From contig WION01000081.1 of assembly GCA_015039365.1 (NCBI GenBank), forward strand, positions 120,282 to 184,281: a stretch of 64,000 nt of DNA, written 5' to 3'. The stretch comes from Amanita rubescens (Eukaryota > Basidiomycota > Agaricomycetes > Agaricales > Amanitaceae). The notes beneath the pieces are model-generated. The model did no database searches. It was given only the letters and a program-made list of their open reading frames with translations, and was not told the DNA's origin. This document shows positions 57,688-64,000 of this stretch, in pieces; within the stretch, counting starts at the first letter, position 1, and every line of letters begins with the position of its first letter. The translations under genes were made by a program, and so were the position numbers.

Positions 57688-58391
57688 TGCATGACGAGCT
57701 TGTTTCCTTCCGAGGCGACCATCAAAGCTGCGACTTGCCTTCCAATCACAGCGAAGATACGTCTCTTTTGAGTCAACAACTCACGCCAGACAACCTCCTT
57801 CTCCATAGCAGATTCCGCAATGTACTTGCCATTCTCCGTTTCCTTCGAATGATGATTTAGGTTACCCATCGCTGGAAGATGCGAATGCGGAAAAGATCAG
57901 AGTTGAAGGCGTCGTAGTTCTCTTGGAATTGACGCGTGATCGACGTCATTGATGCGTGATCGACGATCTTGATGTGATCCTACTGTGGTGTGGTATCTAT
58001 TTTAAACTCCCGCCACGTCGAAACGTTGTGTGCGTCCTTTGCTTTAAATATTGGTTTCACTGATGCTGCGCGCGTGTGTTATAAATTGCTATGTCGTGAA
58101 TCACTAGGTTCTCCAATTATATTTCACGTGAAGAGAGGTATATGTTATTTTACAGGCGTCTCGAATGTCATAGTTCAATTACAACTTGATACGCGTCCTC
58201 AAAGAACAAGATGAAGTTTAATAAATAACGGTGAACATAGTATGGTATGTTATGGTTGGATATGGTACATGATAAAATTTGATATTCATAGATTCGGTCG
58301 CATATTCTGCAGTCCTATTCCTCCATCTTGTCGTGTTGGGCTCCTCTCCCCCTTCCACATTCTGCACCGCTGTATCTCCCTCGGACGCTGG
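57688..58391. other. Intergenic, no gene recognised
   Basis: A short imperfect repeat around GCGTGATCGACG occurs at 57935-57980. A minus-strand frame at 57869-57657 includes YIAESAMEKEVVWRELL, faintly like a Copia RNase H end, but is too short to call. Confidence 0.35.
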
Positions 58392-58816
58392 TTAATCTTC
58401 GCCTTCGTCAGCTATGTCCAGCCGCCGGCATTGTTTAAGGTCGAGAATTGTGAAAGCCCATCGACGGCCTCCATTGTCAAACGGCTCTGCCGGCTTCGTA
58501 CCAGGGAAAACATGGAGAGTATAACGCGAATAGTCGTCCTGGACCCCGCGGACGGACCAGTGCCTCGCACCCTCCTGGTCGTGCGCGTACGCTCCTCCCC
58601 TACTCGTCGTCGTATCCATCAGCCGAGGGGAACGAGACTCTTAACTCACATGATAACCCAGTACACGTCCAGATCCTTTCGAAACTCCTCTCCAATCGCG
58701 CTCGCATTTTCCCTCAGCGCCTGTATAGTCCTCTCCACCGCTTCCCTCTCTTCCGAAGTTGATAAGTCCCATTGGGGGTTCAAGTTATTGAACGCGTAGA
58801 TGTGATGGTTGGACAT
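58392..58816 (-). CDS. Unknown two-exon gene (124 residues), paralogue of 23772-24356
   Basis: Exon 1 (58816-58650, MSNHHIYAFNNLNPQWDLST) and exon 2 (58599-58392) are joined by a 50-nt GT-AG intron and give a continuous 124-residue frame ending in TAA. The predicted helix SEEREAVERTIQALRENASA and the block YTLHVFPGTKPAEPF are shared with the 23.8 kb paralogue, as is the intron position and phase. The in-phase frame continues upstream of the ATG to 59098 (for example FFANPTRPYSRSTVIHPL), so an N-terminal extension, possibly a mitochondrial leader, cannot be excluded. I do not recognise the function; conservation of two distant copies supports a real gene family. Confidence 0.6.
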
Positions 58817-59560
58817 TGTGACCGGTTGACGCCTGAGAGGATGAATAACGGTCGAGCGGGAGTAAGGGCGAGTTGGGTTTGCAAAGAACGAAGACACGGT
58901 TCGCGAAGCACAGGGGCACGGGAATTGATGCGCTCGCCGACATAGCACATCCAAATTCGACCTCAACATCGTCGGCGTTTCGAGTAATAACAAAGCATTT
59001 GTCAACGACTCAAGACGCATTAAGACAGGATTGCAGGAGATGAGTTGCCTGGAGTTGGAGGTTCTATGGCTCGGTGACAATGTAGGATGGTTCTTCATTG
59101 GTTATTATTTGGGCCCGGTACGTGCTTCATCTCTCGCGTTTGTCTCATTGGTACGGAATATCTCTTAGTGCGTGTTTCCTCCAGTCTCAGTCTTTCGTTT
59201 GCGCGCATGTGGAAACGGGGAGTTACGGAGTACGCTACATGCGGGAAGTGTCGAGCCACGTATCATGTAGTATGTATGTCTGCTCACTGCTCAGCTGCTT
59301 CCTCCCTCACGGACAGGACTCGAGGTTGTTACTATTCTGGAGTGTTCCAGCCCACACACAAACGCCCTCGCATGTTTAAACTCTGTACGTGCATCGTCTC
59401 CCGCAACGGCGATCACGGACAGGACTGATGACTTTGATAGCATCAGCCCACCCTCAACCTGGCAGCTGTTGCCAAAGCGTACCCATATGCCGTCGAAGTC
59501 ATGGCGCATCTCAAACTTGACGCAATGATATCAGGACTCGTCACTCATCCTCTTCCAAAT
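58817..59560. other. No further gene recognised
   Basis: This holds the open upstream extension of the 58.8 kb gene and several ORFs below 115 codons without motifs. Confidence 0.35.
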
Positions 59561-60567
59561 CACGGGAGGTTAGCCTTACTTTGTAGTAGAGTCTTGATCC
59601 AGATCGCGACGGGCCCCGGCGTGATGAGCTTAGTGGACCCTTGTCCGCAAGCGCGGTGGACTCGGAGCCCCGGGCCAAGCCCAGTGCTCGCTCTCTTTGG
59701 CGGTCTCTTTGGCGGCCCTTTGCTCTCTTTGGTGCTGTTTGTGGCAGAAATTTCGAATGACTCATGAGCTGGTTTGTGATCAACTTGAATGCTGTTTTGA
59801 TCACTATCATTATCCGATGACAGTGACTCGATTTGCATCATGATTGCCCCCTCATTTCCTCCCTCTACGACAACGACGAACTTGAATGGCGCCCCCTCGA
59901 CGTGCCACGAGACAGCAGTGATGCCATCTGCCCTATCTGTAACAACGAAACGTGAAAAATCCATATTATAACACTCCCCCTTAATCACGAGAGTGCCCAG
60001 AATAACTTCAAGAATGCGGTCAAGCGTCTTCATCATCAAAACAAAGCTGGGAAGCAAAAGTTCCCGCGCGACACGCTTCAAAAATTCTTCATCGGCACGG
60101 AGCGATCCAAATCGCTCGTCTCTTGCAGGTAAGTCCTCGATTCATCATTCACCATAAGCTCGATAACTCATCAGAGCGACAGGCCGAATCTCCAACGGTA
60201 TCAAGATAAACCGTTCTTCTCCCACGTTGACCGCTCTAACTCCACGACCACCAAAACGTGTACTACGCGAGGCACGTCGCTCCACGTCAAAGGCTTCAAG
60301 GTAAGTCTTCTTTACAGTGAATGCGAACGTTTCGAATGATCCAAAGCGTCCGTTTTCAAACGGATAAGGATCGGGATCCACGATAAAGCCGTAAAGCAGC
60401 GCAACGACAAAATCAGGCCAACCAAGGGATACTTGGATGTTGAAGATGATACAGGTATGTTCCTCTTCACCTTCCTTGATGATAGGCATCGAACGAAGTC
60501 CCGCAGATACTGTTCCAAGGAGGAAAACCACGATGAGTAACACGGGGAGCCTCAGAACGTTCTTCAT
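59561..60567 (-). CDS. Hypothetical protein with N-terminal signal-like segment (at least two exons)
   Basis: The first frame begins at ATG 60567 with a strongly hydrophobic leader, MKNVLRLPVLLIVVFLLG followed by TVSAG, resembling a secretory signal peptide. It runs to 60145 (MSYRAYGE). A second frame continues from about 60140 (ERFGSLRADEEFLKRVAREL) through FSRFVVTDRADGITAVSWHV to a Ser/Asp-rich tail. The join near 60120-60150 is unresolved: a GTGAATG donor is present, but the available acceptors give the wrong phase. The 3' end enters the minisatellite at 59689-59742, which there encodes KGPPKRPPKR. An internal splice near 60455-60465 is also possible. No domain was recognised. Confidence 0.45.
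59689..59742 (+). repeat. CTCTCTTTGGC minisatellite, four units
   Basis: CTCTCTTTGGCGGTCTCTTT, GGCGGCCCTTTGCTCTCTTTGG. It overlaps the 3' end of the hypothetical gene read on minus. Confidence 0.85.
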
Positions 60568-60652
60568 CACCAATAGCCATATTCGGACTGGGGCAGGCTC
60601 ACGTCTATGCCCTCAGCCCGGGTACGGGTTTAGAAGTGGGTACAAGACAGGC

Positions 60653-60690
60653 TAACCCGTACCCGTACCCGTACCCGCACGGGTTGCACC
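60653..60690 (+). repeat. (CCCGTA)n microsatellite
   Basis: Four tandem ACCCGT units followed by a short inverted GCACGGGTT. It is not the fungal telomere unit. Confidence 0.7.
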
Positions 60691-60839
60691 CATCCGCCGC
60701 TGTCTTCGGAGCTGACACAGCCACTCAGCAATTTCGCCGAGTTCAGCCAGCTGCACACCCAGTTATAACAGCAATAAGAGCCCTCACCAGCGAGAGCTCT
60801 CCATGACAGTAATGGCTACCCACTCCCACGACGACGATC

Positions 60840-61033
60840 CGAGGAGAAGGATCCGCCGACTTCTTTCTCGCCTTTTCATCCCGCGCCGCTCTTTCCTCTG
60901 GAGACAACACCTTTGAATCGCGTTTCGAATTCCTCCCCCCCGCCTGTTTGCTAACATCCAACTTCGCACCTCCACCCGCAGCAACAGCAGCAGCAGCACT
61001 GACATCCTCTTCATTATCATCATCCTCTCCCCC
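60840..61033 (-). pseudogene. DnaJ-type co-chaperone gene, middle part (left fragment)
   Basis: On the minus strand, from the target duplication TCTCCCCC (61026-61033), the frame reads through GGEDDDNEEDVSAAAA to KVLSPEERAARDEKARKK, the acidic/Ala linker and charged helix characteristic of fungal DnaJ-X proteins. It continues the fragment at 63651-64000 in frame once the intervening element is ignored. After KKSADP the similarity stops; the remaining C-terminal domain is not found. Confidence 0.6.
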
Positions 61034-61499
61034 GTAGTGTTGACATCGGCTTCGCCACAGCCGGCTGTGAGCCGGAGCCAAGCCTATTTGGAGCTCAGCC
61101 GGAGCCTAAATTTGGAGCCGGCTCTCATTGGTTTAGCTCCTTTCGGCGGCCGCTCAGGTGCGGCTCTGAGCGGCCTTAAGCCCCTTCTTCCTCGCCTTTC
61201 CCGGACTTCTTCTTCGCCTTGGCCAACGATGCCAGGCGGATCCCAGAGTGATCCGCTGGCTGTGGATGTGGCAGGATAGTGCCAGTCCGTTCTCTAAGCT
61301 CTTGCACACACATTCCCAGCACCCAGCCGCACTTTCAAGTTTCGCCCACAGTCCCGGCCAACTAATATCTTGCTGCCGGCCTTAGTTATTCTATTGCTCT
61401 CGCATTCCCAGCATCCGTGACCCCTCTACAGTGCCAGGTATGTGCTCGCTTGCTCCTGTTCGATTGTGCTGACCATGCTACCCAACTACCATCCGGCCG

Positions 61500-62120
61500 C
61501 CACCTTCCTGCCTCGATTGTACCCACCGGCACCCCTTACAGCGACATGGAACCTCTGTACGCCCACCGGCCCCACCCATGACCCACCTACACCCCATCGT
61601 GCCCAATCCCGCCCGCCGGTGTCTCTTACAATCACGCAGAACACCTGTATGCCCACCCACGACCAATCTATACCCTACCGTGTCCACCGACGACTCTTAC
61701 AACCACGCAGAATCCATCTATGCGCCCACCGGTAACTCTTGCAACCACGCGGAATCCCTCAATGGCTACCTATGCCCACCATGACCCCTCTACACCCTTC
61801 CACGCCCAATCCCGCCCACCGGCGTCGCTCACAACGATGCGGAACCCCTCTACATCCATCTGCAACCTCCATACCCCACCGTGCCCAATCCCGCCCATGG
61901 AATTCCTCTATGCCCACCTGTAACCCATCTATGCCCCACCCGACCCCTCTACACCCCTCCACGCCCAATCGCGCCCACCGTCATCGCTTACAATGACGTG
62001 GAACCCCTCTACATCCATCTGCAACCCCTCCACATCCCACCGTGCCCAATCCCGCCCACAGAATTCCTCTATGCCCACCCGTAACCCATCTACACCTCAC
62101 CTGACCCCTCCACACCCCTT
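61500..62120 (+). repeat. C-rich tandem repeat array inside the TIR element
   Basis: Units of variable length repeat CCCAATCCCGCCCACCG..., CAACC(A/C)CGCGGAA(C/T)CC and CTCTACATCCATCTGCAACC. Monomers range over roughly 60-120 bp and are diverged. No coding capacity is evident. Confidence 0.7.
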
Positions 62121-63260
62121 CACGCCCAATCTTGCCCACCGCCACCTTTACGGTCTCCCCAATGACACCTGACCTCAGCGGGCTCCCCCCGCGCCAGAAT
62201 ACAGACGCGACACCCCCTCCCCTTCCGCTTCCACCAACACTTCCCATGCTGAGACAGGAAATTGAGGATGAGCCCGAACACGACGCAGATGGCGACATCA
62301 ACACGAACCGCATCTCCCGATCACGCCTTGCAAATCGTAGCACCAGTACTGCCACCCCCGCCGCGGCGATCGACACCTGCATATCAACGCTGCCCTGAAC
62401 GCTAGCCAGAGACCTCAGCTGGATTTGCCCGTATACCCTCATAGCCACGTGTTGAGCTCGGGATCTACACCCGCGTCAGCATCCGCATCTCCGTCTCCGG
62501 AACATACTGCGCCCGCGGGGATGCGTAATGCCAATCGTCAGCCATGATATGGACCTCTCGGTGGGTTGTTGGACTCGAATTCGACGCCGAGAGCTGGTGT
62601 GGCAGATTTGCCCAATATGGTGCTGATGTCTGCGGGTGGTTTGCAGACTGTTCGTGCTTGTCGGGCTTCCGCGGGCGAGGGATCGTCTTCTGCCATGTCC
62701 GCCACTGCTGCTGCTGCCTCTACGTCCCGCGCTGCGTTTGACACCGAGTCTAAAGTTGCTCCTGCGAGTGGATCGAATGTGGAATCCGATATTCAAACCC
62801 AAACTGCTCACCGTGCCACATCTGCCCCGGAAATGGCTGCTGCTGTGTCCAGTGCGAGTACCGCCAGTACCGACAATCCCTCTACACCAGGTATGTGCTC
62901 CCTCGCTCCCATTTGACGGTGCTGACCATCTATTTGTGCTACCCAGCTACCCTCAATGCCCGCCACCACCCTAATCCCGCCAATCAGCACCCCTGACAAC
63001 CACGGTCCACGCGGGATCCTCTACACCCACCTGCGACCCTCCCGCTCTTATGCTCACATCCACCCCACGCGTGCACCTCATCCCTGTTGTGCTCACATCG
63101 CCGTGATCTCCACGTCGTGTTTCACCAGTACTACTATCGACTTTACATTGATGGCAATAGGTCACACATTTGTCATATATAATAATATATTAGTAATAGT
63201 AACTGGATAATGTATCGAGTAGAACGCGAGCAATTTCGTCCCGAGCGAGCCTCAAGGGGT
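62121..63260. other. Interior of the TIR element with gene-like low-complexity sequence
   Basis: A frame at 62566-62890 (MLDSNSTPRAGVADLPNMVL then Ala/Ser/Thr-rich) ends at a good GTATGTG donor with a plausible acceptor at 62945. This could be an exon of captured host DNA. No domain was recognised. Confidence 0.35.
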
Positions 63261-63265
63261 GATCT

Positions 63266-63310
63266 TTATTTGTCCCTCTCTTTATGGTCTCTTGATGCTC
63301 TCTTTGGCCC
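63266..63310 (+). repeat. CTCTCTTTGGC minisatellite, short locus inside the TIR element
   Basis: CCCTCTCTTTATGGTCTCTT followed by GATGCTCTCTTTGGCCC. Confidence 0.7.
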
Positions 63311-63650
63311 AGGAACAGTCTAAACTAAATGAGGAAGGGGCATGTACCGACTTTCCCCTTTTGGGCTCCGGACCCTTGCCACGTCTGGGGAATGCCTCGA
63401 TCACTCTGCCTAAATCCCTCGCAGGGCAGAACAAGGGTGAGCGTGGGGCACACTGCCACACAGGATCTCAAAGGATGAAGACTGACGCAAATGGGGTGGC
63501 AGAGCAAGGAGTAACAAAGCGGCTCTGAGCTCGCCCAGAGCTGCTCACGAGCCGACCAAAATAGCTCTGGCTCCGTAGCTGGAGCCTAAAATAGGCTCCG
63601 GCGACTCAGCTAGCCGGAGCCAGCCTTAACTTTTGTCATCACTACAACGG

Positions 63651-64000
63651 TCTCCCCCAGCCTCTTGCATTGCTGCCTTCATCTCCTTCGCTAAACTAAT
63701 ACTCCCAATGATCAGCACAAACTTCTCCCCACCAAACAACATGCTAAACACCTGTTCTGGATCAACATACCCTCCCTCCGGCATCCCAGCTTTAGTGCCC
63801 AACTCGTTATAACGCCTCCTCTGCTCAGGATCTGACAAAGTTTAGTAAGCGATGGTGATCGTTCAGCGGTGGTGGGGTCATGTAGGTTCTTATCTGGGTG
63901 TGGTGTTTGAATGATGGCGAGGCGGCAGTAAGCGCGTTTGATGTTGTCTTGGGGGAGACTGGTGGCAGTGAGAGAGACTCACCAGCCATGCGAGCACAGC
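63651..64000 (-). pseudogene. DnaJ-type co-chaperone gene, 5' part with decayed J domain (right fragment)
   Basis: The J-domain coding region is recognisable near the window edge: NIKRAYCRLAIIQ followed by HPDKN (the conserved HPD). It then loses part of helix III, shows a TAA in place of the lysine codon before TLSDPEQRRRYNE (about 63841-63843), and changes frame. Downstream, GGYVDPEQVFSMLFGGEKF and IGSISLAKEMKAAMQEAGG are well preserved and match the DnaJ-X family. The gene is then interrupted at 63650. A functional J protein would stimulate Hsp70 ATPase; this copy is very unlikely to be functional. Confidence 0.75.

Larger units (their letters stand above)
61034..63650. mobile_element. hAT-like TIR element (2.6 kb) inserted in the DnaJ gene
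   Basis: It is bounded by the 8-bp duplication TCTCCCCC (61026-61033 and 63651-63658). The ends are imperfect inverted repeats: left GTAGTGTTGACATCGG, right (reverse complement) GTAGTGATGACAAAAG after five extra bases. Both continue into subterminal CCGGAGCC/GGCTCC-rich sequence (61050-61180 and 63520-63630). No transposase was found. The interior holds C-rich tandem repeats (61500-62110) and two copies of an intron-like segment starting CCAGGTATGTGCTC (61435 and 62888), with Ala/Ser/Thr-rich coding-like sequence between them (62570-62900). Confidence 0.75.

Noticed and set aside
57657..57869. Minus-strand ORF resembling the end of a Copia RNase H
   Set aside because: Only one short block matches (YIAESAMEKEVVWRELL); no integrase or RT nearby, so chance resemblance cannot be excluded.
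60653..60690. Possible interstitial telomere repeat
   Set aside because: The unit is CCCGTA, not the TTAGGG/CCCTAA type, and only four units are present.
1..64000. tRNA genes
   Set aside because: I looked for GGTTCGANTCC-type B boxes with a matching A box and acceptor stem and found none that could fold.

Overview
The window looks like a transposon-rich stretch of an Agaricomycete (mushroom-forming basidiomycete) genome. The genes are spliced with very short introns of about 46-66 nt. Several families typical of that group are present: a Plavaka-type DNA transposon, a DUF6698 protein, fungal NLR-like STAND ATPases, a basidiomycete-style JmjC protein, an OTT_1508-like deaminase and a fast-evolving F-box protein. 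No tRNA, rRNA or CRISPR array was seen.

Layout. 1-3725: the 5' two thirds of a Ty3/gypsy retrotransposon on the minus strand (LTR, gag, pol running off the left edge), with a self-priming-type primer site and a -1 gag/pol frameshift signal. 3726-15130: a tandem duplication of a divergently transcribed pair, a NACHT-ankyrin NLR (minus) and a Ubp3/USP10-like deubiquitinase (plus). Copy 1 keeps the deubiquitinase (5425-8016) but only the NLR 5' end. Copy 2 keeps the whole NLR (8291-13668, about 36 near-identical ankyrin repeats) but only the deubiquitinase 5' end. 15589-17042: a three-exon F-box protein. 17.5-19.1 kb: further decayed fragments of the deubiquitinase 5' region. 20.5-21.8 kb: a second NLR-type ATPase (NB-ARC) lacking its repeat domain. 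23.8-24.4 and 58.4-58.8 kb: two paralogues of an unknown two-exon gene. 27.3-31.2 kb: a DUF6698 gene and a tandem pair of unknown C-rich proteins sharing a GC-AG intron.

36.7-42.8 kb: a deaminase-like gene split by a 3.4 kb non-autonomous LTR element (LTRs 343/344 identical, 4-bp TSD), which itself carries an 847-bp hAT-like element with an 8-bp TSD. 43.5-45.6 kb: a 699-residue protein of unknown function. 46.4-47.8 kb: a small two-exon gene and a JmjC protein. 49.7-51.4 kb: a tandem repeat of about 280 bp whose every unit carries intron signals. 53.3-57.7 kb: an apparently intact multi-exon Plavaka transposase. 59.5-60.6 kb: a putative secreted protein. 60.8-64.0 kb: a DnaJ pseudogene split by a 2.6 kb TIR element with an 8-bp TSD.

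The common themes are NLR-type receptors with recombining repeats, lineage-specific gene families, and nested transposon insertions whose target duplications date the breaks. A dispersed minisatellite built on CTCTCTTTGGC recurs at seven places between the genes. Product calls are from motif reading only; no database search was possible.
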